Positions 43,830-51,584 of a stretch of 64,000 bases of DNA are shown piece after piece. How positions within the stretch are numbered: position 1 is the first letter of the stretch; each line of letters begins with the position of its first letter. Position numbers and translations under genes: made by a program. The notes under the pieces were generated by a model. That model did not search any database. It had not been told where the DNA came from and saw only the letters and a program-made list of their open reading frames with translations. The stretch is taken from NCBI RefSeq assembly GCF_020886695.1, contig NZ_AP024485.1, positions 2,055,001 to 2,119,000 of the forward strand, in the 5' to 3' direction. Origin of the DNA: Pseudodesulfovibrio sediminis. Lineage in GTDB: Bacteria > Desulfobacterota > Desulfovibrionia > Desulfovibrionales > Desulfovibrionaceae.

Positions 43830-43873
43830 TTTGAACTTCAAAGCATCTATCCGCAAACTAGTTTGATTGTCAA
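43830..43873 (-). promoter_or_regulatory. Leftward promoter with two embedded dyads (likely MarR operator)
   Basis: On the minus strand, TTGACA (43868-43873) and ATAGAT (43845-43850) form -35 and -10 boxes with 17 bases between them. A perfect 12-base palindrome CAAACTAGTTTG (43854-43865) fills that spacer, and a second dyad TTTGAACTTCAAA (43830-43842) lies just downstream of the -10, near the expected start of transcription. Binding at either would block RNA polymerase. The downstream genes encode the metal permease and the MarR regulator, the usual autoregulated layout. Confidence 0.72.
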
Positions 43874-43903
43874 GCGACTTTGCATGGCGTCACTTACACA
43901 GAA

Positions 43904-44314
43904 TTATTTGACGGCAGCCGCATACGCAGCCAATCGATCATCAAGCGTCCCGGTATGCAGTTCAAAGAGATGATTGTCGTGGTCATGAAAATAGAGAGAA
44001 CGCCCTTCTCCACCTATTCGAGAACGGCTGGCACGAACCTCGACGCCATATTCGTGGACACGCTTTTCATAGGCGTCAAATTCCGCATCAGGGATTTTGA
44101 AGGCAAGATGATTGTAGGTCTTGTCGCGCAGCGCGTCTCCTTTCATGATCGCCAGCCAGACATCACAGATACGGAAGAATCGTTCAGGAGAAAGAGAATG
44201 GTGGGCATCGCCGCTGTCGTAGACCTGCTCGGCGTCAAAAATCGTTGTCAAAAAATCAGTCATACGGTCAAGATCATGGACGATCAGGGTTATATGACTC
44301 AGCCCTTGGATCAT
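43904..44314 (-). CDS. fosX: FosX-type fosfomycin hydrolase
   Basis: A 136-residue vicinal-oxygen-chelate metalloenzyme that opens the epoxide of fosfomycin with water. The whole chain aligns with my recollection of Listeria FosX, including SHITLIVHDL, SLSPERFF, TYNHLAFKI and GRSLYFHDHDNHLFELHTG. The metal ligands H7, H69 and E118 and the FosX-specific general base E44 are all at the same residue numbers. The start at 44314 overlaps the preceding rhodanese stop (ATGA); an extension to 44350 is not needed. It is the last gene of the GNAT-rhodanese-fosX unit. Confidence 0.9.
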   Translation of the reverse strand: MIQGLSHITLIVHDLDRMTDFLTTIFDAEQVYDSGDAHHSLSPERFFRICDVWLAIMKGDALRDKTYNHLAFKIPDAEFDAYEKRVHEYGVEVRASRSRIGGEGRSLYFHDHDNHLFELHTGTLDDRLAAYAAAVK

Positions 44315-44712
44315 TGCCCTGACACGCTTTCGCCGCCAAAGAGTTTCCACGCCAGCATGCCCCAGGTCAGATTATGAACGTCCGTGTAGCCGCCCTGCAT
44401 GAGTTGGCGGGCCACCGGCGGTGAACGGTGACCGGTCATGCAGACCACGACCACGGGCTTGAGGGGATCAGGCGAAACCATGGCCAGCTCCGCCAGGGTA
44501 GCGGGATACGGCACATTGACTGCGCCGGGAATATGAAAATACGCGTATTCAGCAGGACTGCGCACATCAATGATGACCGGCCCGGCCCCCTGTTCCCGGA
44601 CGGCCTTGAGCGACCACGGGGCCATGGGAGGGACACCGGCCACATACCACCAGCCGAGATCCCACGCCACCAGTATGAACAGAAGGAAAAGAACGAAGCG
44701 AAGTCCCCTCAT
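44311..44712 (-). CDS. Membrane-anchored rhodanese-like protein
   Basis: A 133-residue protein with one N-terminal membrane helix (about 5-25) and a single rhodanese domain. The catalytic cysteine sits in VVVCMTGHRS (C91), and IIDVRSPAEYAYFHIPGAVNVP is the usual domain start. It would transfer sulfane sulfur from thiosulfate or persulfides. The helix suggests it faces the periplasm or is tethered to the membrane. It starts three bases after the GNAT stop and overlaps fosX by four bases, so all three are coupled. Confidence 0.88.
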   Translation of the reverse strand: MRGLRFVLFLLFILVAWDLGWWYVAGVPPMAPWSLKAVREQGAGPVIIDVRSPAEYAYFHIPGAVNVPYPATLAELAMVSPDPLKPVVVVCMTGHRSPPVARQLMQGGYTDVHNLTWGMLAWKLFGGESVSGQ

Positions 44713-44715
44713 GTC

Positions 44716-45555
44716 TCACCCCAACTCAAAAGAGGTGATGCCGTACACCTTTTTCAGGGCCACGTCTGGCGCGCCACCGGTATACATGCGTACGGTAGCA
44801 AAGATTTCGTGCAGGCCATGTCGTTTGACCAGTTCAAGCGCGGCCTTGTTGGGCGAGATGACATCAAGATACACGGGTTCATCGGGCACCGATGCTTTGA
44901 GCGCCCTGTAGAGCATCTCTGCGACTCCGGCACTGTCAGCAAACAGCGGTCCGATTTTGTACCCCGACTTGCAGGGACGAATAACGCCGAATCCAGTCAG
45001 CCTGTCCCTGTCCACAACGCCAAACGCCGTGACGACCGACGGCGACAGCCACGCTTGCAAAAAGGCATCCCGTGCAGCCGGAAAGCACTGGCGGTCATAT
45101 TCGGCGACCATAGCCATATCGAGCTGTTGCAACGGGGTCACGCCATCCGGTTTGGTGCCGCCGCCCACGCCCTCATATCGAGCTGATCTGTAAAAAGTAG
45201 TGAATCCGGCTTTCTTGTACGTCTGCTCCTGCTCGATAACGGCATCCAGCCCGACATTGCGCCCTTCAAGGTAGGTCATGGCGTGGTTCCACAGATCCAG
45301 CCCATACCCTTTGCCCCGCATGGCAGGGACCACGATATACAACCCGATAAATCCGAAACCGCTGCCGTATCGCACAGCGGAGATGGTGCCGACAGGCTCA
45401 CCGTTCAGCTCGGAGATGAAAAAGCCATCGGGATCAGCGGCATAAAAACTCGCACCGTCAGTCAGGCCCGGATTCCACCCTTCCGCGGCTGCCAATGTAA
45501 TGGCAACATCCATATCCTCACGGGTCATTGTCCGGATTATCGGTCTGTCTGCCAT
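44716..45555 (-). CDS. GNAT acetyltransferase with duplicated-type C-terminal domain
   Basis: A 279-residue protein with an N-terminal GNAT domain (about 1-140: IRTMTREDMDVAITLAA, IVVPAMRGKGYGLDLWN with the acetyl-CoA loop R-x-x-G-x-G) and a second GNAT-like half (about 150-279: VTAFGVVDRDRLTGFGVI, VYLDVISPNKAALELVKRHG). This YitH/HolE-like arrangement is common. AGGAGGC precedes the ATG. It heads the unit with the rhodanese and fosX genes. Substrate unknown. Confidence 0.85.
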   Translation of the reverse strand: MADRPIIRTMTREDMDVAITLAAAEGWNPGLTDGASFYAADPDGFFISELNGEPVGTISAVRYGSGFGFIGLYIVVPAMRGKGYGLDLWNHAMTYLEGRNVGLDAVIEQEQTYKKAGFTTFYRSARYEGVGGGTKPDGVTPLQQLDMAMVAEYDRQCFPAARDAFLQAWLSPSVVTAFGVVDRDRLTGFGVIRPCKSGYKIGPLFADSAGVAEMLYRALKASVPDEPVYLDVISPNKAALELVKRHGLHEIFATVRMYTGGAPDVALKKVYGITSFELG

Positions 45556-45587
45556 GATCGCCTCCTGTGCGAACTCGCTGTATCTGC

Positions 45588-46454
45588 TTAGTGCCCCAAT
45601 AAAGACAAATCGAGTAACGTCCCGAAAAAGAGCACCACGGAAATCACGCCGTTCATGGTAAAGAATGCCACGTTGACGCGACTCATGTCATCCTCTTTGA
45701 CCAGCAGATGCTCTGCCGTGAGGATCACGCCCACAATGGCTGCCACGGTAACATAGATTGCCCCCAGCCCGGCGGCCCAGCCTGCCAGCAGGAACAGGAC
45801 GGCGGTGAGCACGTGGCTCAGGGTGGAGATGCCAAGTGCGGCGGCCACGCCCAGCTGTGAGGGGATGGAGTGCAGGCCGCGCTCCCGATCAAAGTCAGCA
45901 TCCTGACAGGCATAGAGCAGGTCGAACCCGGCAACCCACATGGTCACGCCGCAGAAAAGCAGCGCCGCGGGCAGCGTGACCTGCGGGTCCACGCACAGCC
46001 AGCCGGCCACAGGGGCCAGCCCCAGCACCATGCCCAGCACGAAGTGACACCAATAGGTGAACCGCTTGCAAAAGGAATAAAAGGCGGACAGTCCGAGCGC
46101 GACAGGTGACAGCATGAAGCAGAGCGGGTTCATCATGGCACAGGCCACGATAAAGACCACAGCCATGGCCACGATAAAGACCAGCGTAAACCCGGTGGAC
46201 AGCTCGCCGGTAACCAGTTCGCGTTTCTGGGTACGCGGATTCTCCCGGTCAATATCCAGATCCGCATACCGGTTGAAGGCCATGGCAAAGGAACGGACCG
46301 ACACCATGGCGATGGTCAACACGACAAGGTTGTAAAGCCCCGGCCAGCCGTCGGCGGCCAGAAATGCGCCCATATAGGCAAAAGGCAAGGCAAAAATCGA
46401 GTGCTCGATCTTTATCATACGGCAGATGGTATTGAGGTTTTTGAGTATACTCAC
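45588..46454 (-). CDS. ubiA: UbiA-family prenyltransferase
   Basis: A 288-residue membrane prenyltransferase with about eight spans. The first aspartate motif is NRYADLDIDRENPRT and the second is YACQDADFDRERGLHSIPS, matching UbiA and the futalosine-pathway MqnP. In this type of organism it most likely prenylates a menaquinone precursor. It starts with GTG at 46454. The GGAGG ribosome site six bases upstream is supplied by a repeat fragment (TGCCTCCGGCGGC on the plus strand), which is a curious overlap. Convergent organisation is absent; the gene upstream is also leftward. Confidence 0.9.
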   Translation of the reverse strand: MSILKNLNTICRMIKIEHSIFALPFAYMGAFLAADGWPGLYNLVVLTIAMVSVRSFAMAFNRYADLDIDRENPRTQKRELVTGELSTGFTLVFIVAMAVVFIVACAMMNPLCFMLSPVALGLSAFYSFCKRFTYWCHFVLGMVLGLAPVAGWLCVDPQVTLPAALLFCGVTMWVAGFDLLYACQDADFDRERGLHSIPSQLGVAAALGISTLSHVLTAVLFLLAGWAAGLGAIYVTVAAIVGVILTAEHLLVKEDDMSRVNVAFFTMNGVISVVLFFGTLLDLSLLGH

Positions 46455-46500
46455 GTAATGCCTCCGGCGGCTGAGAAAGTAGAGAGCGCGCTGCGCCCGA
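46455..46500. repeat. Fragment of the TGCCTCCGGCGGC repeat
   Basis: AATGCCTCCGGCGGCTGAG, followed by GAGCGCGCTGCGCCCG, shares the TGCCTCCGGCGGC core with copies at 38909 and 49995. Read leftward, the core gives GCCGCCGGAGGCA and provides the ribosome site of the ubiA gene. Confidence 0.6.
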
Positions 46501-46944
46501 TTAATATTTATTGACCATCAAGGCTCCTGCCACAAGCAGGATCACGCCCAGAATACGTTGCCATGAGATCATGCGTACATCAAATGTGATCAATCCGAAA
46601 TGATCCAGAATCAATGCTGCCAGGAACTGTCCGGCCAGCAGCCATGCCATCATGGTGGCCGCGCCCAGTTGCCCGGCAAGGACAATGGTCGAGAACACGA
46701 AAAACGCGCCGAAACAACCACCTATCCACGCCCACGCCGGAGCGGTCCCGACCATGGTCAGGGTCGGCAGCGGCGATCGGGTGATCAACCCATATGCCAG
46801 CAGAGCGAGCGTGCCGACGCCAAAGGAAACCGTGGCAGCCCATATGGGATCCCCCAGCGACCCACGCAACCGCAGATTGACTCCGGCCTGAATGGGCAAC
46901 AACGCCCCGGCCAACAGGGCGTAACAGACATAGATCCATTTCAT
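46501..46944 (-). CDS. YdcZ-type DMT-family membrane protein
   Basis: A 147-residue protein with five hydrophobic segments (starting MKWIYVCYALLAGALLPIQ and ending VILLVAGALMV). It is a short DUF606/YdcZ-like member of the drug/metabolite transporter superfamily. The motif LPIQAGVNLRLRGSLGDPIWAATVSFGVGT is a YdcZ hallmark. The start at 46944 is taken because GGAG lies seven bases upstream and the protein begins with a membrane span; the 47076 extension adds non-membrane sequence. Related proteins often function as pairs, but no second half is present. Confidence 0.85.
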   Translation of the reverse strand: MKWIYVCYALLAGALLPIQAGVNLRLRGSLGDPIWAATVSFGVGTLALLAYGLITRSPLPTLTMVGTAPAWAWIGGCFGAFFVFSTIVLAGQLGAATMMAWLLAGQFLAALILDHFGLITFDVRMISWQRILGVILLVAGALMVNKY

Positions 46945-47171
46945 GCAAATCTCCGCCAAACAAGTCTTGATATTCTCTAGAGTTAACAGGCCCATTTTTT
47001 TCAGAGCGTTTTCCAAAGTATCGAGAGTACCCGTGTTTGCTGCCTTCGTCCATGAATTAAGAAGGCGACCCCCCACACAAAATTGTCGAATGCTTGTAAC
47101 TCAAGTGCCATTCACTCTGTACGAGGAAGCCGTAGGAAAGGACAACACACAATCCACATCAGGAGGCATCC

Positions 47172-47519
47172 ATGACCCAGCATCAACTGAAAGAAATCAA
47201 GACGCATCTGATTCAAGGACTTCACGCCGTGACGGAACAGGCAAAGTCGACCGTGCTGACGGTCGAGAACTGCCCGGACGAAACCGACTTCGCCACCCAA
47301 CTGACCCAGCAGGGGGTGAACGTGGCCATACAGCATCGCAGGTCGGTCCGTATCCTCGAACTGGAAACCGCCCTCAAACGTCTGTCCGAGACCGAGTACG
47401 GCGTGTGCGAAGAATGTGGTGACGATATCGGCGTAGCCCGGCTCAAGGCCAATCCGTCGACCAGACTGTGCGTCTGCTGCCAGTCCGCCATCGAAGACGG
47501 CCTGACACGCTGCGCTTAA
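47172..47519 (+). CDS. DksA/TraR-type zinc-finger protein
   Basis: A 115-residue protein with an N-terminal coiled-coil arm (about 1-75) and a C4 zinc finger at about 77-108 (CEECGDDIGVARLKA, then CVCCQSA). The layout fits DksA/TraR proteins, which bind the secondary channel of RNA polymerase and modulate transcription, often with ppGpp. It is shorter than E. coli DksA, closer to TraR/YbiI-type members. AGGAGGC precedes the ATG. It lies directly upstream of the PHP-glycosyltransferase fusion. Confidence 0.88.
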   Translation: MTQHQLKEIKTHLIQGLHAVTEQAKSTVLTVENCPDETDFATQLTQQGVNVAIQHRRSVRILELETALKRLSETEYGVCEECGDDIGVARLKANPSTRLCVCCQSAIEDGLTRCA

Positions 47520-47546
47520 CCTCAGCGCCTCACGCGGAGAACATCA

Positions 47547-49976
47547 ATGGCTGATTTCACATTCAAAGTGGACATGCACGTCCATTCCAGGTTTTCCACC
47601 CGTCCTTCACAGTGGCTGCTGCAAAAGATCGGATGCCCGGAAAGCTTCACGGAGCCTATCGCCCTCTACAACAGGGCGTGCGCACGCGGCATGGACATGG
47701 TCACCATCACCGACCACAACACCATTGCCGGTTCGCTTGAAATTGCGCATCTGCCGAACTCCTTCATCTCCGAAGAGATCACCACCTACTTCCCGGAAGA
47801 CAAATGCAAGCTCCATGTGCTCGCCTACAACATAACCGAGGCGCAGCATGAGGATATCCAGCACTACCGCGACAACGTGTTCGAGCTGGTCCCCTACCTG
47901 CGTGAAACCCGCATCACACATGTCCTGGCCCATCCGCTCTTCGGAGTGAATGACCGACTGACGCCCGCTCACTTCGAGCAGGCGCTTCTCCTCTTTGACG
48001 TGTTCGAGGAGAACGGCACCCGTGATGCACGCCAGAACCAGACCCTGCGCAGCATCCTCACCCGCCTGACCCCGGTGGACATGGAGCGGCTCGCCAACAC
48101 CTACGACATCGCGCCTCATGGCGAGACCCCGTGGGAAAAAGGGCTTACCGGCGGTTCGGACGACCACAGCTCCCTCAACATCGCGCGCATGTATACCCGA
48201 TTCACAGGCAAAACAAACGTGACCTCCGTCATCAACGGCATCCGCACGCACACCTGCGCCCCCGGCGGCACGGCAGCCACGCCCAGAACCATGGCGCACA
48301 ACCTCTACGGCATCGGCTACCAGTTCTACCGTTCGCGCATGGGCACACTGCGCCCGGAAGCCACCGAACACCTCTGCTTCCGGTTCATCAAATCCGTACT
48401 CTCTCCGGGGAAGGAGGAAAAACCCTCCATCACCTCGCTCTTCCAGCGCATCATCGGGCGCGGCAAGGCCACCCTGCACCGCGAACTCGGCCCCAACGAC
48501 TCCGTCCAGGAGATGCTGCTCAAGGAGGCCGGGGACATTATCGCCCACGACCCCACGCTCATGAAAATCGCGCGTGGCAAGATCGACGATGTCATCGTCC
48601 TCGAAAAGGAATGGGCGCGGTTCGTTTCCATGGCCGCCAACCGGGTGCTCGCCCAGTTCGCGGACCGTATTCTCAACTCCGTACTCGGTGCCAATCTCTT
48701 TGACGTCTTCCATTCCATAGGCTCTGCCGGGTCGCTCTACACGCTCCTGGCCCCCTACTTCGTGGGCTATGATCTCTTCTCCACGGAACGAAAATTCTCC
48801 CGCGACTGCCTTGCCCGGTTTCGCAAAAAGGACGACCGCTCATCGCAGGACCTCAAGATCGCCCACTTCACCGACACCTTTGACGAGATCAATGGCGTGG
48901 CCCGGACCATACGCCAGCAGCTCGCCATGGTCGCGCGCCACGGAAAGGACATGACCGTCATTACCTGCGGAGCCTCGGCAGACGTGCCAGGCGCCGTCTC
49001 TTTTGAACCGGTAGGCCGATTCACCATCCCGGATTACCCCGAAATCGTCCTCTCCTATCCGCCCTTTCTCGACATGCTCACACATTGCTTCGAGCAGGAA
49101 TACGATTGCATCCTGGCCGCCACCCCCGGCCCGGTCGGACTGGCCGCCCTGGCGATTGCCCAAATCCTGAAGCTGCCCTTCCACGGCACCTATCACACTG
49201 CCTTCCCGGAATACGTGGGCGCGATAACCGAAGACGCCACCCTCGAAGACGGTTGCTGGCGCTACATGAGCTGGTTCTACAACCAGATGCAGGTCATCTA
49301 CGCCCCCTCGGAAGCCACCAAGTTCGAGCTGGCTGATCGCGGTATCGACCCGGAAAAGATCGTCACCTATCCCCGCGGCGTGGACACCGAACGGTTCCAT
49401 CCGAACAAACGGAACGGCTTTTACAACACCTTCAATGTCGGCTCCCGCATCAAGCTCCTCTACGTGGGCCGCGTGTCACAGGAAAAAGGGCTTGATGTGC
49501 TCACCGAAGCCTTCAAAAAAGTCTCCAAAATGCGCAACTCGCTCCAGCTCATCGTGGTCGGAGACGGTCCCTATCTCAAGACCATGCAGCGGCAACTCAG
49601 GAACGCGCCCGTGACCTTCACCGGCGTGCTCAAAGGTGAAGCGCTCACCCAGGCATACGCCTCCGCAGACCTGTTCGTGTTCCCGTCCGCAACCGACACC
49701 TTCGGCAACGTGGTCCTCGAAGCACAGGCCTCGGGACTGCCTGTCATCGTCACAGACAAGGGCGGCCCCGCCGAGAACGTCCTGCCCAATGAGACCGGAC
49801 TCATCATCCCCGCAAACAACCCCGACTCGCTGCTCCGCGCCATCATCCACATGGTCGATACGCCGGAACGCATCGAATACATGCGGCTCAAGGCGCGGGC
49901 ACATGTCGAGAACCGCACCTTTGACGCCACCTTTCTGAAAACCTGGGAAATATTCGGCGATCACGTCGCGGCGTAA
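47547..49976 (+). CDS. PHP-domain and GT4 glycosyltransferase fusion protein
   Basis: An 809-residue two-part protein. The N-terminal part (about 1-260) is a PHP metal-dependent phosphoesterase: VDMHVHSRFS (H11, H13), TITDHNT, THVLAHPLFG and GGSDDHSS supply the metal ligands. A middle part (about 270-420) is of unknown type. The C-terminal part (about 430-800) is a GT4 glycosyltransferase: HFTDTFDEINGVARTI at its start, TPGPVGLAAL, YVGRVSQEKGLDVL, and the catalytic FGNVVLEAQASGLPVIVT. PHP enzymes joined to a GT4 transferase are uncommon. It may make or trim a phosphorylated glycolipid. It follows the DksA-like gene by 27 bases. Confidence 0.88.
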   Translation: MADFTFKVDMHVHSRFSTRPSQWLLQKIGCPESFTEPIALYNRACARGMDMVTITDHNTIAGSLEIAHLPNSFISEEITTYFPEDKCKLHVLAYNITEAQHEDIQHYRDNVFELVPYLRETRITHVLAHPLFGVNDRLTPAHFEQALLLFDVFEENGTRDARQNQTLRSILTRLTPVDMERLANTYDIAPHGETPWEKGLTGGSDDHSSLNIARMYTRFTGKTNVTSVINGIRTHTCAPGGTAATPRTMAHNLYGIGYQFYRSRMGTLRPEATEHLCFRFIKSVLSPGKEEKPSITSLFQRIIGRGKATLHRELGPNDSVQEMLLKEAGDIIAHDPTLMKIARGKIDDVIVLEKEWARFVSMAANRVLAQFADRILNSVLGANLFDVFHSIGSAGSLYTLLAPYFVGYDLFSTERKFSRDCLARFRKKDDRSSQDLKIAHFTDTFDEINGVARTIRQQLAMVARHGKDMTVITCGASADVPGAVSFEPVGRFTIPDYPEIVLSYPPFLDMLTHCFEQEYDCILAATPGPVGLAALAIAQILKLPFHGTYHTAFPEYVGAITEDATLEDGCWRYMSWFYNQMQVIYAPSEATKFELADRGIDPEKIVTYPRGVDTERFHPNKRNGFYNTFNVGSRIKLLYVGRVSQEKGLDVLTEAFKKVSKMRNSLQLIVVGDGPYLKTMQRQLRNAPVTFTGVLKGEALTQAYASADLFVFPSATDTFGNVVLEAQASGLPVIVTDKGGPAENVLPNETGLIIPANNPDSLLRAIIHMVDTPERIEYMRLKARAHVENRTFDATFLKTWEIFGDHVAA

Positions 49977-49992
49977 GCGTGCAAAAGGAGAA

Positions 49993-50103
49993 GATGCCTC
50001 CGGCGGCGTAAGAACCTTTTGAAAAGGGTCTTACGAATCTCCAAAACTGTTTGGTGCGCCGTAGGCGAGGATGTGGGAGAGCGGGAAGGTTTGTTGTCGA
50101 AGG
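49993..50103 (+). repeat. Intergenic hairpin repeat, family A copy 2
   Basis: Begins GATGCCTCCGGCGGC, then a hairpin GTAAGAACCTTTTGAAAA with GGGTCTTAC, ATCTCCAAAACTGTTT, GCGCCGTAGGCGAGG, ATGTGGGAGAGCGG and GTTTGTTGTCGAAGG. It matches the copy at 40718-40596 in order and partly in sequence. It lies after the stop of the PHP-glycosyltransferase gene. The stem arms differ from the other copy but remain paired, so the fold seems to matter. Confidence 0.8.
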
Positions 50104-50140
50104 TCCGGCGGAAGTAAAAAACTTTCGTATTCACGGAGAT

Positions 50141-50175
50141 AAAAAAAGGCGCATCATGACTTAGCATGATGCGCC
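50141..50175 (-). terminator. Terminator after rfaE2 (end of family B repeat)
   Basis: GGCGCATCATG (50148-50158) pairs perfectly with CATGATGCGCC (50165-50175) over an ACTTAG loop, and seven T (minus strand, 50147-50141) follow. The ATCATG/CATGAT core is shared with the terminator at 39057. Confidence 0.9.
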
Positions 50176-50290
50176 GAATAGTTGTATTCCGTTTCCCGAT
50201 TTGCCAACCGGCTTGTGGCTGACGGGCTGCCTTGTCAAAGGCGTACCGGGAGGCTCAGGCCCTCGGCCTTGAGCGGGTTCAGGGCTGGTC
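50141..50290 (-). repeat. Intergenic hairpin repeat, family B copy 2
   Basis: Read leftward from 50290: GACCAGCCCTG, ACCCGCTCAAGGCC, GAGGGCCT, GTCAGCCACAA, GCCGGTTGGCAAATCGGG (50212-50195) and then a terminator hairpin with T run ending at 50141. The order matches the copy at 38907-39099. It lies directly after the rfaE2 stop at 50295. Confidence 0.75.
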
Positions 50291-50294
50291 GCTC

Positions 50295-50777
50295 CTAGCC
50301 CCGGATTTTCTCCAGAAAGCCTGTTGTGGAGTAGCCTTCAAGCAGCGGCAGGCTGTGCACCTGGCCACCGGCTTTTTCAACGACATCCGCGCCAACGATG
50401 GCATCGACCGCCCAGTCTCCGCCTTTGACGAGGACTTGCGGGCGGCACGCCTTGATCAGCTCAAGGGGCGTGGATTCGTGAAAGATGACGATATAATCCA
50501 CGCAGGTCAGACCAGCGAGGACAAAAGCGCGTTCTTCCTGGCTGTTGAGAGGGCGGTCATCGCCTTTGCCGAGCATCTTGACGGACTCGTCGGAGTTGAG
50601 GCCGAGAATGAGGCTGTCGCCAAGGGCGCGGGCGCGCGTGAGCAGGTCCACGTGACCGGCATGCAGGATATCAAAGCAGCCATTGGTGAACACGAGCTTG
50701 TGGCCGGGCATGAAATCCGCCTTCCTTTTGAGGAAGGTACGGATGGACATGAGTTTGGAGTTTTCCGGTAAGGACAT
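50295..50777 (-). CDS. rfaE2: D-glycero-beta-D-manno-heptose 1-phosphate adenylyltransferase
   Basis: A 160-residue nucleotidyltransferase of the RfaE C-terminal (HldE C-domain) type, making ADP-heptose for the LPS core. The motif [17 protein letters not shown] carries the HxGH signature, and [14 protein letters not shown] and [13 protein letters not shown] are characteristic. The sugar kinase half of HldE is absent here, so it is the single-domain form. CAGGA precedes the ATG. Twelve bases after the upstream YkgJ-like gene, so the two are co-transcribed. A family B repeat with terminator follows. Confidence 0.92.
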   Translation of the reverse strand: MSLPENSKLMSIRTFLKRKADFMPGHKLVFTNGCFDILHAGHVDLLTRARALGDSLILGLNSDESVKMLGKGDDRPLNSQEERAFVLAGLTCVDYIVIFHESTPLELIKACRPQVLVKGGDWAVDAIVGADVVEKAGGQVHSLPLLEGYSTTGFLEKIRG

Positions 50778-50789
50778 GATAGTTTCCTG

Positions 50790-51584
50790 TTATTTGCCGC
50801 AGGCCGTGCGAGTGGGCACGTTCTTGGGTTTGAGCTTACTGGTGTCGTGGAAGAGCATCAGCTCGAACCAGTCCATGGCGAACGAGAGACAGACGAACTC
50901 GTCTTCAAGTATGGCTTTCTGACGTTTTTCATCCACTTCGACACGGGCGAAGAGCTGCATTTTTTCGATGAACCGCTGAAACTCGTCGATTTTATACATG
51001 GCAAGAGTCGCCATGTGGCTCATCTTGTCGGACACGGGATGGCCACCCTGTTTGACGCGGGAGAGGATGTTCATATAGCGGTCATTGCTGGCCGTATACT
51101 CTCTGAATCCCTGATCTTCTTTCCATGAAGCACCGGTCCATTCGTCCTTTTCGAGAAAACCGCGACAGTGGTCTTCCTTGACGATGAAGAATTGTTCGCT
51201 AACGCCGCCTTTGCCATCGGGCTTGGTGGCGCGACCCAGCGGGTACATGCGACAGGCACCGGGACGATCTTCGTAGATACGACAGCCCTGTTCAGTGACA
51301 AATGCGCAGGTGCGGGCGGCGCTATCGGTCATACGGAACTTGAACACCGGAAAGTTGGTGTCAGGTGCGCGATGGCCGGTGGTGTGGACGCGCAGAAAAT
51401 CGATGCTGGACATCTTGAGTGCCGAGCGCATACGCAGGATATCGTAGGGCGTCAGAATCATGTCGAGATCGGAGCAGCAGGCATTGAAGCACTCGATTCC
51501 GGGGTAGCATTTGAAGCAATATGTCTTGCCTTCCTCAAGCTCCGGCAGGGAGTCGAGGAATTCCTTGGTTTCATCACTGTGCAT
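50790..51584 (-). CDS. YkgJ-family cysteine-cluster protein
   Basis: A 264-residue protein with the YkgJ-type cysteine cluster: CFKCYPGIECFNACCSDLD at about 23-41, then CAFVTEQGCRIYEDRPGACRMYPLG at about 93-117, and a further cysteine in DHCRGFL. The spacing fits a zinc- or iron-binding CxxxxxxxC-type domain (UPF0153). The C-terminal half (about 150-264) is helical and of unknown type. Members have no agreed function. The start at 51584 is the first ATG with the family N-terminus. Upstream lies the long hairpin-rich region. Confidence 0.85.
   Translation of the reverse strand: MHSDETKEFLDSLPELEEGKTYCFKCYPGIECFNACCSDLDMILTPYDILRMRSALKMSSIDFLRVHTTGHRAPDTNFPVFKFRMTDSAARTCAFVTEQGCRIYEDRPGACRMYPLGRATKPDGKGGVSEQFFIVKEDHCRGFLEKDEWTGASWKEDQGFREYTASNDRYMNILSRVKQGGHPVSDKMSHMATLAMYKIDEFQRFIEKMQLFARVEVDEKRQKAILEDEFVCLSFAMDWFELMLFHDTSKLKPKNVPTRTACGK

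Noticed and set aside
47607-48713. 368-residue leftward frame opposite the PHP-glycosyltransferase gene
   Set aside because: No recognisable motifs; the plus strand encodes clear PHP metal ligands at the same place.
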